The notes below the pieces were generated by a model. That model was not told where the DNA came from. It worked only from the letters and a program-made list of their open reading frames with translations, and searched no databases. A program made the position numbers and the translations under genes. A stretch of DNA of 43,004 nt from Pseudomonadota bacterium (GTDB lineage Bacteria > Pseudomonadota > Gammaproteobacteria > Burkholderiales > Thiobacillaceae), in contig JAKQCX010000032.1 of assembly GCA_029558905.1 (NCBI GenBank), positions 1 through 43,004 of the forward strand. The letters are read 5' to 3'. The stretch's first letter is position 1; every line of letters starts with the position of its first letter. This document shows, one piece after another, positions 30,504 through 39,513 of the stretch.

Positions 30504-31657
30504 CCCAAGAACCCTCCCCGGACGCCCGGTTCCTGGTCCTGACGGAACTCTTCCTGCCCACCAAGGGCGGCACCGCCGTGTGGGCGGCGGAGGTCTACAA
30601 GCGCCTGGGCGGCAAGGGCATCCATATCGTCACCGCCGATGTGCCGGGGGCGAAGGAATTCGACGCATCCCACCCCAACAGCGTGCATCGCCTGGATTTG
30701 AGGCGCGTGCCCTGGCTGCGCCCGGAATCCCTGGGCATGTATGTGAGGTTCTTTGTCAAATCCCTGGCCCTGGCGTTGACCCACCGCTTCAGCGCCATCC
30801 ATGCCTTCCGCGCCTTGCCGGAAGGGCTGGTGGCATGGTTGGTGGCCCGCCTCACCTTGCGGCCCGTGGTGATCTATGCGCACGGTGAGGAGCTCACCAC
30901 CTGGGGACGAGGCAACAAATACAGGGCCATGCGCTTCGCCCTGCGGCATGCGCACCGGGTGGTGGCCAACAGCGGCTATACCCGGGATACCCTGGTATCC
31001 ATGGGCGTGGAACCTGCCCGCATCCGCCTGATCCATCCCGGTGCGGACCTGGAGCGTTTCCGTCCCGGCCTGGACACGGCCGGCCTGCGGGAGGGGCTGG
31101 GTATCGGGCCGCGGGAGAAGCTCGTGTTCGCCGTGGGCCGGCTGTCACGGCGCAAGGGCTTCGACCGCTTGGTGGAGGCCGTGGCCCGCCTGGGACGGGA
31201 GGGGAGGGACGTGCGCTGTGTGCTCGGCGGCATCGGCGAGGATGCCGAGTATCTGGATGGCATCATCACCCGGCTGGATGCCCGGGCCCGGGTGCATCGC
31301 ATCGGCGCGGTGGCGGAGGAGGACCTGCCACGCTGGATGAATGCCTGTGACCTGTTCGCCATGCCCAATCGCGAGATCGAGGGCGACACGGAGGGATTCG
31401 GCATGGTATTCATCGAGGCGAGTGCCTGCGGCAAACCCGTATTGGGCGGCCGCGCGGGTGGGGTGCCTTCCGCCGTGGAGGACGGCGTGACGGGTCTGCT
31501 GGTCGACGGTGACGATGTCGAGAGCGTTTACCGCGGCCTCAGACGCCTGCTGGACCGGCCCGACCTGGCCCGGGACCTGGGCGCATCGGGCCTGGCGCGG
31601 GCGCGGCAGCGGTTCTCCTGGGAACGCGTCGCCGCCGTCACCCTGGAATCCTTGTAA
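30500..31657 (+). CDS. Glycosyltransferase family 4 (GT-B)
   Basis: A 385-residue retaining-type GT-B enzyme. The N-terminal acceptor domain begins FLVLTELFLPTKGGTAVWAAEVYKRL, with YAHGEE in the middle. The C-terminal donor domain has IHPGADLERFRPG, KLVFAVGRLSRRKGFDRLVEAV and the E-x7-E motif in EGFGMVFIEASACGKPV, then GGRAGGVPSAVEDGVTGLLV. The long open frame upstream is discarded because MTQEPSPDARFLVLTE overlaps the previous stop by ATGA and fits the family start. Confidence 0.93.
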   Translation: MTQEPSPDARFLVLTELFLPTKGGTAVWAAEVYKRLGGKGIHIVTADVPGAKEFDASHPNSVHRLDLRRVPWLRPESLGMYVRFFVKSLALALTHRFSAIHAFRALPEGLVAWLVARLTLRPVVIYAHGEELTTWGRGNKYRAMRFALRHAHRVVANSGYTRDTLVSMGVEPARIRLIHPGADLERFRPGLDTAGLREGLGIGPREKLVFAVGRLSRRKGFDRLVEAVARLGREGRDVRCVLGGIGEDAEYLDGIITRLDARARVHRIGAVAEEDLPRWMNACDLFAMPNREIEGDTEGFGMVFIEASACGKPVLGGRAGGVPSAVEDGVTGLLVDGDDVESVYRGLRRLLDRPDLARDLGASGLARARQRFSWERVAAVTLESL

Positions 31658-31667
31658 GGAGCATGCC

Positions 31668-32456
31668 ATGCGATCGATACCGTTTTTCCTGACGTTGCTG
31701 CTGGCCGGGGCGAGCCTTGCCCATGCAGAGTCCTATGGGCCCACGGAGGAGGAAAAAGCCATGCTGCCGCCGTATTGTGGCGGGCCCGGTGGAGCCGGGG
31801 TGAACTGGCGCAAGCTGTATGGGGAGGCCCATCTCTGGAACAACCACACCTGCTACGGCATCAACCGCATCAACCGCTATTTCCGGAGCAGCAAGCAGGG
31901 CGAGAAGAGATACCACCTGCAGATGGCCATGCAGGACCTGAACTATTCCGTCGACCACCTGCCCCAGCAATTTCCCGTCATGCCCGAGATCCTTTACTAC
32001 CGTGGGCTGGTGCATAAGCTGCAGGGCAACGTGGCCGGCGCCCTGGCGGATTGGCAAAGGTCGATTTCCCTGGACGGGCGTTACGTGAAATCCATCGTGG
32101 ACCTGGCGGATCTGTATGCCGGGCAGATGAAAAAACCGGACCAGGCCCTGGAGCTGGTCACGCAGGGATTGCGTGACAACCCGGAGTCCAAGGCCCTGCA
32201 AAACCGCTATACGCGCTATGGTGGCAAGCTGCCCTATCCCGCGCCGCGGGTGCCGCCGCCGGCGGAGCGGGACAAGGCCGAATCCGGGGTGGGGGCGGGT
32301 GACAAGCCGTCCGACACGCCCCAAGACAGGACGGTGGAAAAGGCCCGACCCGCCGCCGCGCCGGCGGCGCCGGTCATCGGCACGTCGAACAACCCCTGGT
32401 GCCGCTTCTGTCCAGAGCCCGCGCCATCAAGGGATCCTGCGCCATCCAGGCCCTGA
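31668..32456 (+). CDS. Exported TPR-like protein of the glycan locus
   Basis: A 262-residue protein with a signal peptide (MRSIPFFLTLLLAGASLAHA). Its mature N-terminus is TEEEKAMLPPYCGG, an LPPYC motif I associate with TPR-type proteins in proteobacterial polysaccharide loci. The middle (about 80-185) has helical TPR-like pairs, for example PEILYYRGLVHKLQGNVAGALADWQRSI and KSIVDLADLYAGQMKKPDQALELVTQGL. The tail is Pro/Ala/Asp-rich, probably disordered, and contains WCRFC near residues 246-250. A good Shine-Dalgarno (AAGGA) supports the ATG. The last 83 bp run antisense inside the 3' end of the convergent fusion gene. The function is unknown; TPR proteins in such loci often assist assembly or export. 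Confidence 0.8.
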   Translation: MRSIPFFLTLLLAGASLAHAESYGPTEEEKAMLPPYCGGPGGAGVNWRKLYGEAHLWNNHTCYGINRINRYFRSSKQGEKRYHLQMAMQDLNYSVDHLPQQFPVMPEILYYRGLVHKLQGNVAGALADWQRSISLDGRYVKSIVDLADLYAGQMKKPDQALELVTQGLRDNPESKALQNRYTRYGGKLPYPAPRVPPPAERDKAESGVGAGDKPSDTPQDRTVEKARPAAAPAAPVIGTSNNPWCRFCPEPAPSRDPAPSRP

Positions 32457-35400
32457 GCCGCGCCCACAGCCGCGCGGCGATCTCCGGTTCACGGTCGCAC
32501 AAGTCCAGCACACAGTCCGGGTCACGGGCCGTGTCGAACAGGCGCAGCAGGTGGCCCTCCGCCAGGGGCTGGTATACCAGCTTCCAGCGGCCCAGGCGGA
32601 TCATGCGGTCCTTGGCCAGGACGGTGGTTTCCCGGTATGCCGGCTTGATGGCCAGGGTGCCGGTCTCCTTGTCCGGTACCTCCAGCAGTTCCAGCAGGTT
32701 GGGGTAGCGCAGGTGGTCCGCCGGCAGACCGGGGATGTCGGCGATCCAGATGCCGGTCTCGTTGAAGGCGGCCAGGTCTCCGCCGGCCGGCTCCCCGCGC
32801 AGGACGGGGACCAGGGAGCATCCGTCCAGCCGGGGAGGAACGGGAATGCCGGCCCGCTCGAGCAGGGTGGGCATGAGGTCGATGCTGCGCACCACGCCGT
32901 CGTGCCGCACGGGCGCCAGGGCCGGGTCGGCGATGATGAATGGCACGCGCGGGCTGAAATCGCCGAGGGCGCTGTTGCCCTGGCCCCAGGTGTTGTGCTC
33001 GAAGAACTCCATGCCGTGGTCGCTGTAAATGGCCACGAGGGTGTTGTCCGCCAGGCCGCTTCTTTCCAGGTGGGTCAGCAGCCGCCCCACTTCGTCGTCG
33101 AAACGCATGACGCAGCTGTCGTACAGGTCCAGGATCTGATCCAGGTCGAATTCCTCCTTCGGTTCCCCCTGGCGGCGGATGATCTCGAAGGGTTCGGTCA
33201 GCCGGGACATGACGAACTTGGATTCCCCCCGATAGGCCGGGTCGGCCAGACGGGTGTAGTAGGGGTACTCCACGCCGAAGGGCGGATGGGTGGTGGAATA
33301 GAACAGGTGCAGAAAAAACGGCTTGTCGCCCTGGCCCAGGGCATTCAGTACCGCGCTGCCCTGGCGGCCCACTTCCGTGGTCATGGGCACGCCGGCCAGA
33401 TAGTAGAGCTCAGGCAGAAATGTCTTGCCGAAGCGGTTGTGGGTGAAGAGGCTGAGCGCCAGGCGCAAATCCTTGGGTCCCTGGCGGATCAGGTACTTGA
33501 TGTTCCACTGGTCGTCCGGGGTGTCCACGTAGTCGTAGCCGAAGGCAAATTTCTTCAGATCCGCACCGCACCAGTCCGAAACCGCCGCCGTGGTATAGCC
33601 ATGCTGGCGCAGCAGGGCGGGCAGGTCGGCCGCGCGCAGCTCGGTGTCCGCATCGGCGACGAAGTTGTCGCGCACTCCGTGGTGGTGCGGCCACAGGCCG
33701 GTGAGCAGAGACACCAGGCTGGGGGCCGTGCGCGCACAGGGGACATAACACTGGCTGAACAGTCCGCCCCGGGCCGCCAGTCTGTCCAGATTGGGGGTGA
33801 TATCGCGGGTGTATCCGTAACATCCCAGCCGATCCGCGCGCAGCGTATCGGAGCCGATCAGGAGGATGTTGGGTGGGCCTGACCGCCTTCGGGCGGGCCG
33901 GGGTGTGGGAGCGGGGTGCGCCATGGCCCAGACGAGCAGGCCGGCGAGCGAGCCCACGCCGCTCCACAGGGCCACCAGTTCCGGGAATCGAGCCTGCATC
34001 CATAGACGGTGGGAGGCCAGCGCCAGCAGCCACCCGGCGGCGGCCAGCGAAGCGGAGATCAGCAGATTGAGCCGGCCCGGACTCAGCCAGCGCCACAAGC
34101 CATACAGGCGGCTGGGCAGCACATGAAGGGATGCGCAGATGCTGGCCGGCAGATACAGCAGGTGTCGGCCGAACTGGATGCCCGCTATCCAGACTATGCC
34201 CAGCAGGGAGGACAGGAGCAGCCCGGTCGCGCTGATGCGCCATTGCCAGACCGTGGCGCACAGGACGAAGAACAGGCTGCCCAGCCCCGCCATGAGAAGG
34301 AACAGCAGCCAGGTCCAGAAACTGAGGCGCGACAGGGCGAGCAGGGTATAGCGGGAATAATGCGCGAGGATTTCCTTTTGCAGGCTGGGCCCGGTACGGC
34401 TGAATCTGGCCAGGGAGGCGCCCAGCAAGCCCAGGCTGGCCAGGCCGGCCACGCCCCATGGCACCAGGCCCATGCGCGCGGCGGACGGCAGGCGGCCCGC
34501 CACCCCCAGGCCGAGCAGCGTCACGAGCATGGCGGCCAGGCCGAACCAGGCGGCCCGGCGGGGCAAGGGCGACTCCACCCGCTTGTGCCAGCCCGCCGCC
34601 TTGTCAGCCCCGGCCATGGCGCTGATTTCACCCAGGCTGGCGGCGCAGCGCACCAGGTAGAAGCGGGTTTTCTTCCAGGACAGGGAAAAAAGGGTTTGGG
34701 CCGCATAGCCAACCAGCTTGCGCCAGGCATAGAGCGGCACCCCTCTGCCGGCCCGGGTGGAGAAGCGCACCCCGGCCTGGGATCGCTGGTAGGCCTTGCG
34801 CAGGATGTAGCCCAGGCGCAGGCGGGCCTGGTCCACATAGTGGTACTGCACGATGCGCGGCTCGTACACCAGGCATTCGCCCTGGCGCAGGGCGCGCAGG
34901 ATGTATTCCGTATCCTCGCCGCCACCCAGGTCGTGACCCTGGGGCCCCAGATCGGTGGAGAACTCCCCCACCCTGGCCAGGACGTCCACGCGCAATATCT
35001 GGTTGCCTCCGCCGGGGATGGGGCCTTCCATGCCCAGCTCCCGCGAGGACGCACCGAACTCCTGCCTGGGGATGGGCAACGGATAGATGCGGTACGCCCC
35101 GGTGTCATGCACCCAGGCGGGTTCACTGCCTTGCCAATCGGGCAGGATGCGGCCGCACAGCAGGGTGGCCTGGGGATGCGCCGCGACTGCTTCCCCGATT
35201 CCTTCCAGGAAACCTGGCGCCACGCGGTGGTCGTCATCGACGATGGCCACCCAGCCCGATTCCAGGAGACGGACTCCATGGTTGAGAGCATGGGACTTCC
35301 CCGGCGTGGGTTCCGCCGCCCAGCGCAGGGGCAGCCAGTCCTGGGCATGCGCCTGTCGGACGTATTCCTCCAGATAGGCATGGGTCGCATCGCTGCAGGC

Positions 35401-35526
35401 GTTGGCGATGACCAGCAGCTCCACCCGCCATGCCGGGGGCCGGCTTGCCTGGTTCAGGGAGTGGATCGCCTTGGCCAGTAGATCGGCCCGGTTGTGGGTG
35501 CAGATCAGGACGGTCAGGGCGTCCAT
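32374..35526 (-). CDS. Fusion protein: GT2 glycosyltransferase, membrane helices, and sulfatase/alkaline-phosphatase-superfamily domain
   Basis: A 1050-residue protein in three parts. Residues 1-300 are a GT2 domain with VLICTHNRADLL, DDD (97-99) and GGGED (201-205). Residues about 325-537 hold roughly five to seven hydrophobic helices. From residue 551 follows an alkaline-phosphatase-superfamily domain: NILLIGSDTLRADRLGCYGY (metal Asp560), PSLVSLLTG, and YSDHGMEFFEH (Asp836, His837). Where a sulfatase has Cys/Ser-x-Pro-x-Arg, this protein reads Thr600-Ala-Pro-Ser-Leu, so it lacks the formylglycine nucleophile and the Arg. A Thr nucleophile is typical of phosphoethanolamine and phosphoglycerol transferases of this superfamily. 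It might therefore add a sugar and a phospho-group, but that is inference. Last gene of the minus glycan operon; its ATG lies 1 bp after the previous stop. Confidence 0.88.
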   Translation of the reverse strand: MDALTVLICTHNRADLLAKAIHSLNQASRPPAWRVELLVIANACSDATHAYLEEYVRQAHAQDWLPLRWAAEPTPGKSHALNHGVRLLESGWVAIVDDDHRVAPGFLEGIGEAVAAHPQATLLCGRILPDWQGSEPAWVHDTGAYRIYPLPIPRQEFGASSRELGMEGPIPGGGNQILRVDVLARVGEFSTDLGPQGHDLGGGEDTEYILRALRQGECLVYEPRIVQYHYVDQARLRLGYILRKAYQRSQAGVRFSTRAGRGVPLYAWRKLVGYAAQTLFSLSWKKTRFYLVRCAASLGEISAMAGADKAAGWHKRVESPLPRRAAWFGLAAMLVTLLGLGVAGRLPSAARMGLVPWGVAGLASLGLLGASLARFSRTGPSLQKEILAHYSRYTLLALSRLSFWTWLLFLLMAGLGSLFFVLCATVWQWRISATGLLLSSLLGIVWIAGIQFGRHLLYLPASICASLHVLPSRLYGLWRWLSPGRLNLLISASLAAAGWLLALASHRLWMQARFPELVALWSGVGSLAGLLVWAMAHPAPTPRPARRRSGPPNILLIGSDTLRADRLGCYGYTRDITPNLDRLAARGGLFSQCYVPCARTAPSLVSLLTGLWPHHHGVRDNFVADADTELRAADLPALLRQHGYTTAAVSDWCGADLKKFAFGYDYVDTPDDQWNIKYLIRQGPKDLRLALSLFTHNRFGKTFLPELYYLAGVPMTTEVGRQGSAVLNALGQGDKPFFLHLFYSTTHPPFGVEYPYYTRLADPAYRGESKFVMSRLTEPFEIIRRQGEPKEEFDLDQILDLYDSCVMRFDDEVGRLLTHLERSGLADNTLVAIYSDHGMEFFEHNTWGQGNSALGDFSPRVPFIIADPALAPVRHDGVVRSIDLMPTLLERAGIPVPPRLDGCSLVPVLRGEPAGGDLAAFNETGIWIADIPGLPADHLRYPNLLELLEVPDKETGTLAIKPAYRETTVLAKDRMIRLGRWKLVYQPLAEGHLLRLFDTARDPDCVLDLCDREPEIAARLWARLRAWMAQDPLMARALDRSGTRGCSTCR

Positions 35527-35527
35527 T

Positions 35528-36463
35528 TCAGGGGTGGGGGTCTTGTGCGGTGTTGCGTGTGGCCCACAGGCCCTGAAAGGTGCCGATGAAGTGACAGACG
35601 ACCATCTCCCGGTTGAAGGCTTCGTCCTTCGGCTGGGACAGGTGCCCCAGGAGGGCGCGCGCGATGGCGCGCAGGAACTGGGGGAAGAGATAGAACGGGA
35701 TGTTCGCGATACGGCGTGTACCCGGCAATCCCCGGCTGATGGCGAGGTTGCGGCTGGATTGGGTGCGCCAGCGGCGCAGATAGGCCTTGGTGGTGCGAAA
35801 CGCCTCCACCTTGTGATGCACGCGTGACCGGCCGAGGAACACGGCCTTCAGGCCGGCGGCGAGGATGCGTTCGAACATCTCTCCGTCCTCGCCGCTGGCC
35901 AGGATCTTGCCCTTGCGCCCTCGGTTGGTATCAAAAAGCCCCACCCGCGCGAAGACCGCGCGGCGGAAGGCCATGTTGGCTCCGAAGGGGGCCTGGGCCG
36001 GTGTGGTGATGGGGTAATCATCCTCCCGCTCGGCGCGCACCGCGAGGAAGCCATGGAAGCGCTCGGTGAGCCAGTCCGGTGGCGGTACTTCCCAGATGGG
36101 AGCGATGTAGCCTCCGCAGGCATCGGCCCGATAGCGGTCCAGCCCGGCGAGTGTGACGCGCAGCCACTCCGGTTCCGGCAGCACATCGTCGTCCGTGAAC
36201 AGGATGGTGCCACCTGTGGTCTCGGTGATGGCCCGGTTGCGGGCATGGGACAGGCCCTGGCTGGCCTCGAAGACGTAACGCAGCCGCGGCCATGCCTGCA
36301 TGGCCGCTTCCACCACCTGCCGGGTGTGGTCCTTCGAGTTGTTGTCCACCACCAGGACCTCCCAGTCCAGGTCGTCCGGTGCGGCAAGGGACTTCAGCGC
36401 GGCCAGGGTATCCCGCAGGGACTCGGCCCGGTTGTAGGTACAGACGACGATGCTGGCATCCAT
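35528..36463 (-). CDS. Glycosyltransferase family 2
   Basis: A 311-residue GT-A enzyme. It shows IVVCTYNRAESLRDTLAAL, VLVVDNNSKDHT, SQGLSHARNRAI, the metal-binding TDDD (90-93), and an acidic GEDGEMFERILAAG for the acceptor side. A weakly hydrophobic C-terminal helix (IPFYLFPQFLRAIARALLGHL) may sit on the membrane. It resembles rhamnosyl/galactosyl GT2 enzymes of surface glycan loci, but the sugar cannot be read. It is 4 bp from the sulfotransferase gene. Confidence 0.9.
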   Translation of the reverse strand: MDASIVVCTYNRAESLRDTLAALKSLAAPDDLDWEVLVVDNNSKDHTRQVVEAAMQAWPRLRYVFEASQGLSHARNRAITETTGGTILFTDDDVLPEPEWLRVTLAGLDRYRADACGGYIAPIWEVPPPDWLTERFHGFLAVRAEREDDYPITTPAQAPFGANMAFRRAVFARVGLFDTNRGRKGKILASGEDGEMFERILAAGLKAVFLGRSRVHHKVEAFRTTKAYLRRWRTQSSRNLAISRGLPGTRRIANIPFYLFPQFLRAIARALLGHLSQPKDEAFNREMVVCHFIGTFQGLWATRNTAQDPHP

Positions 36464-36467
36464 GCGT

Positions 36468-37388
36468 TCACCAGTCGTAACCCAGGCGTGACGCCACGGG
36501 CCCTACGGCCTTTCTCAGCAGGTGGCGTTCCAGCCGGTTGACCCGCACCTTGCCCCCGTCCCGCACGGAACTGCCCACCTTTTTCGCCATGACGTCGTGA
36601 TCGGTCTGGATACCCAGGTAGGTGTCCAGTTGCGCCAGGGGCGGGGTCGGGCCGATCAGGTCCTCATATTTCAGCAGCATGGCCCCCAGCGCCTCCGCGC
36701 CTTCCAGATAGCCCCGCATGAGTCGGCCCCAGTGGGCGCCGAAGGCGGTGGGTGTGAATACCGGGCGGTCGGGAAAGATGTCGTACCAGCTGCGGCCATA
36801 GCGGCAGTAGGAACTGTAGGCTTCCAGGGGGTTGCGGTAGAGGAGGACGAAGCGGGCGTTGGGGTAGATCCATTTCAGATAGCGTGCGTGCGCGATATCC
36901 AGGCGCACTTCCTTCAGGCCCCAGCGGCGGGCGCCCGCGTGCGTGGCGGGGGCGTCGAACAGGGTATCCAGGAACCGGCGGTGAGCGGCGCGCAGGGCAT
37001 CCGGTGCGGGAAAGAGGTTGGCCACCCAGCTGCCCGTAAGCTGATGGGGCGGTGTGCCGTCATGGAAATAGTCCTGGGGCGGCCAGCCCGGACGGAAGGC
37101 ACGCAGGGTCTGGGCCAGGGCCTGTATGGGACCGCATTCGTCGTAGGGCTCTCCCCAGATGAGCACGCGCTTGTCGGACATGACCAGGCGTTGCAGCAGG
37201 GTGGAGCCTGAGCGCCAGCCGGCCGAAAGCAGAAAGATCGGGGCGGCGGCATCGTCCACCGGGGCTGGGGCAAGCCGCTCCAGTTCCGCCAGGCCGCCGC
37301 CAATGCCCTGATAGCCGCGCAGGAGTTGCCGATGCTGGGCCCGCGCCTGGGCGGGCCCCTGAAACGCGGTCTTCAGGGCGGAGAACAT
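36468..37388 (-). CDS. Second sulfotransferase family protein
   Basis: A 306-residue PAPS-dependent sulfotransferase-like protein. The 5'-phosphosulfate loop is FLLSAGWRSGSTLLQRL (P-loop 55-63), the 3'-phosphate region is FVLLYRNPLEAYSSYC (Arg185, Ser192), and WGLKEVR (154-162) lies between. LLKYEDLI matches the family's YEDL pattern. It is not closely similar to the sulfotransferase at 27446, so it probably acts on a different site. The frame can start at a TTG (37397), but the ATG at 37388 has AGG spaced 9 nt upstream and is preferred. Confidence 0.85.
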   Translation of the reverse strand: MFSALKTAFQGPAQARAQHRQLLRGYQGIGGGLAELERLAPAPVDDAAAPIFLLSAGWRSGSTLLQRLVMSDKRVLIWGEPYDECGPIQALAQTLRAFRPGWPPQDYFHDGTPPHQLTGSWVANLFPAPDALRAAHRRFLDTLFDAPATHAGARRWGLKEVRLDIAHARYLKWIYPNARFVLLYRNPLEAYSSYCRYGRSWYDIFPDRPVFTPTAFGAHWGRLMRGYLEGAEALGAMLLKYEDLIGPTPPLAQLDTYLGIQTDHDVMAKKVGSSVRDGGKVRVNRLERHLLRKAVGPVASRLGYDW

Positions 37389-37393
37389 GGAGA

Positions 37394-38377
37394 TCAACCT
37401 TTGGGAGGCATGTAGGCCAGCCTGCCGTGACGGGCCACGGCCTCCAGCAGGGCGGCGCGGGTGTGGCCGAAGTCCTGGTGGCCGGCCAGATAGGCGTTGA
37501 ACAGGGGTTCCAGGGCAGCCAGCAGGTGACGCGTCAGGCGGGCCATGCCGCGCTGGGTCAGCCAGTCACCCAGCCGGTAGGAAAGGCGTGCGCGGATGTC
37601 CAGCCCGCGTTTCAGGCCTGTGTCGGCCAGGGAATCCGGGTGCTGCATGAGCAGGTCTGCCAGGGTGGAGGCAGCGGTCGGTGCATCCAGCACGCCGTTC
37701 TTCACCCGCACCAGCAGGTCGGAGGCCTTCACTTCCGGAAAGCGGGAGACATAGAGGGTGGCGTCATCGCGGCGGAAGTAGTACAGGGGCTCGGCGATGT
37801 GGGCGAAGCGGAACTGCTTGGCGGCCCGCAAAAAGTAGTCGTAGTCCTCCACCAGGAACAGCTCCGGGTCGTAGTCCCCCACGGCCTCGTACAGGCGGCG
37901 CGTGTACAGGAAACAGGCACCGATGTGGTTGCCCCTTTCCAGCCGCAGGGTATCCGGCAGGCGGTCATGCTGGGGAGAGAGGGGCCTGCCGTCGGCGTCC
38001 TGATCGGAGAACAGCCAGTAGTCCGCATAGACGAAATCGCAGTCCCCCGGGGCCAGGGCGGCGACCATTTTCTCGATGGCGGTGGGCGCCAGCAGGTTGT
38101 CGTCCGAGGTCCAGGTCAGGAAATCGCCGCGGGCCAGGGAAAAGCCCCGGTTCAGGGTGCGCGGTAGCTTCAGATTGGGTTCGTTCCTGACGTACCGCAG
38201 CCGCGGGTCGTCGAAACCGGCCACCACCCGGGCGGTATCGTCGGGGGAATTGTCGTCCACGACGATGAGCTCCAGATTGCCATGGGTCTGGGCCAGCACG
38301 CTGCGCATGGCCTGCGCCAGCAGATGCGCCCGCCTGTAGGTGGGTAGGACGATGCTGACCAGGGGTGGATTCGTCAT
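37394..38377 (-). CDS. Glycosyltransferase family 2
   Basis: A 327-residue GT-A enzyme. It has VSIVLPTYRRAHLLAQAMRSVLAQT, LIVVDDNSPDDT and the metal-binding region TSDDN (90-94), where the classical DxD is SDD. EDYDYFLRAAKQF supplies the acceptor-side acidic pair. The C-terminal 90 residues are helical and variable. It overlaps wecB by 4 bp and is followed 5 bp later by the sulfotransferase. Confidence 0.9.
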   Translation of the reverse strand: MTNPPLVSIVLPTYRRAHLLAQAMRSVLAQTHGNLELIVVDDNSPDDTARVVAGFDDPRLRYVRNEPNLKLPRTLNRGFSLARGDFLTWTSDDNLLAPTAIEKMVAALAPGDCDFVYADYWLFSDQDADGRPLSPQHDRLPDTLRLERGNHIGACFLYTRRLYEAVGDYDPELFLVEDYDYFLRAAKQFRFAHIAEPLYYFRRDDATLYVSRFPEVKASDLLVRVKNGVLDAPTAASTLADLLMQHPDSLADTGLKRGLDIRARLSYRLGDWLTQRGMARLTRHLLAALEPLFNAYLAGHQDFGHTRAALLEAVARHGRLAYMPPKG

Positions 38378-39513
38378 GGCGCCGGCGCGTGCTCGGCCAG
38401 AATGCGGGCCACGATCCTGCGGCTGGCGGTGCCGTCGCCATAGGGGTTGGCCCGGGTGGCCATGGCGTCATAGGCCGCGCGGTCATCCAGCAGACGGCTG
38501 GCCTCGCGCACGATGTCACCGGCCTCCATGCCCACCAGCTTCAGGGTGCCCGCCTCCACGCCCTCCTGGCGCTCGGTGACCTTGCGCAGCACCAGCACGG
38601 GCTTGCCCAGGCTGGGGGCCTCTTCCTGCAGGCCGCCGGAGTCGGTGAGCACCAGATGGGCGCGCTTCATCAGCTGCACCAGGGGCTGGTAATCCAGGGG
38701 GTCCAGCAGACGCACATTGGGCAGGCTGCTCAGGTGCTTGTTCACCACCGCACGGACGTTGGGGTTGCGATGCACCGGATAAACCAGTTCGACGTCGCCA
38801 AGATATTTTTCGGCCAGCTCGGCCAGGCCCTTGCAGATGGATTCGAAGGGACCGCCAAAGCTCTCGCGCCGATGGGCCGTGACCAGCACCACGCGCCGGC
38901 TGTCGAAGGGGATGCCCTCCAGGGGGGAGCCCGCCAGTTCGAAAGGGCGTTGCGACACGTCCAGCAGGGCGTCGATGACGGTATTGCCGGTGACCGCAAT
39001 GGCCGATTCGGGGATGCCTTCATTGAGCAGGTGAGTACGGGCCTTGTCGCTGTGGGCGAAGTACAGATCGGCCACCGCATCGATGATCTTGCGATTGGCC
39101 TCTTCCGGGTAGGGATGGTATTTGTCGAAGGTGCGCAGGCCCGCCTCCACATGGCCCACCTTCACACCCGCGTAGAAGGCGGCCAGGGCCGCTGCCATGG
39201 AGGTGGAGGTGTCGCCCTGCACCAGCAGAAGGTCGAATCTTTCCTGCCGCAGGATTGCGCCCACCTCGCGCAGCACGCTGGTGGTGATGTGCTCCAGGGT
39301 CTGGTTTTCCCGCATCAGGTCGAGCTGGTAGTCGGCACGGATGCCGAACAGCCGGATGAGCGGCGCCACCATGTCCTTGTGCTGGCCGGTCAGGCAGTTG
39401 CGGTTTTCGATCCGGTCCGGATGGCGTTCCAGCTCGGCGATGAGGGGGGCCACCTTGATGGCCTCGGGACGGGTGCCGAAGACGGTAAGGGTGCGTATGG
39501 GGGGCCTAGACAC
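38374..39513 (-). CDS. wecB: UDP-N-acetylglucosamine 2-epimerase (non-hydrolysing)
   Basis: Interconverts UDP-GlcNAc and UDP-ManNAc in the cytoplasm, providing ManNAc or, after oxidation, ManNAcA for surface glycans. The 379 residues match the family. Visible blocks are VFGTRPEAIKVAPLI, LTGQHKDM, VQGDTSTSMAAALAAFY, HVEAGLRTFDKYHPYPEEANR, VTAHRRE and LTDSGGLQEEAPSLGKPVLVLR. The start is GTG at 39513, overlapping the upstream stop by 8 bp. It is the only nucleotide-sugar enzyme in the locus and suggests ManNAc-type residues in the product. No wecC was seen. Confidence 0.95.
   Translation of the reverse strand: MSRPPIRTLTVFGTRPEAIKVAPLIAELERHPDRIENRNCLTGQHKDMVAPLIRLFGIRADYQLDLMRENQTLEHITTSVLREVGAILRQERFDLLLVQGDTSTSMAAALAAFYAGVKVGHVEAGLRTFDKYHPYPEEANRKIIDAVADLYFAHSDKARTHLLNEGIPESAIAVTGNTVIDALLDVSQRPFELAGSPLEGIPFDSRRVVLVTAHRRESFGGPFESICKGLAELAEKYLGDVELVYPVHRNPNVRAVVNKHLSSLPNVRLLDPLDYQPLVQLMKRAHLVLTDSGGLQEEAPSLGKPVLVLRKVTERQEGVEAGTLKLVGMEAGDIVREASRLLDDRAAYDAMATRANPYGDGTASRRIVARILAEHAPAP

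Noticed and set aside
32374..33900. Annotation of the fusion C-terminus as an active arylsulfatase
   Set aside because: The formylglycine Cys/Ser and the following Arg are both missing; Thr and Leu occupy those positions.
34009..35481. 490-residue plus-strand frame opposite the GT2 part of the fusion
   Set aside because: Gln/Gly-rich antisense frame without a recognisable domain.
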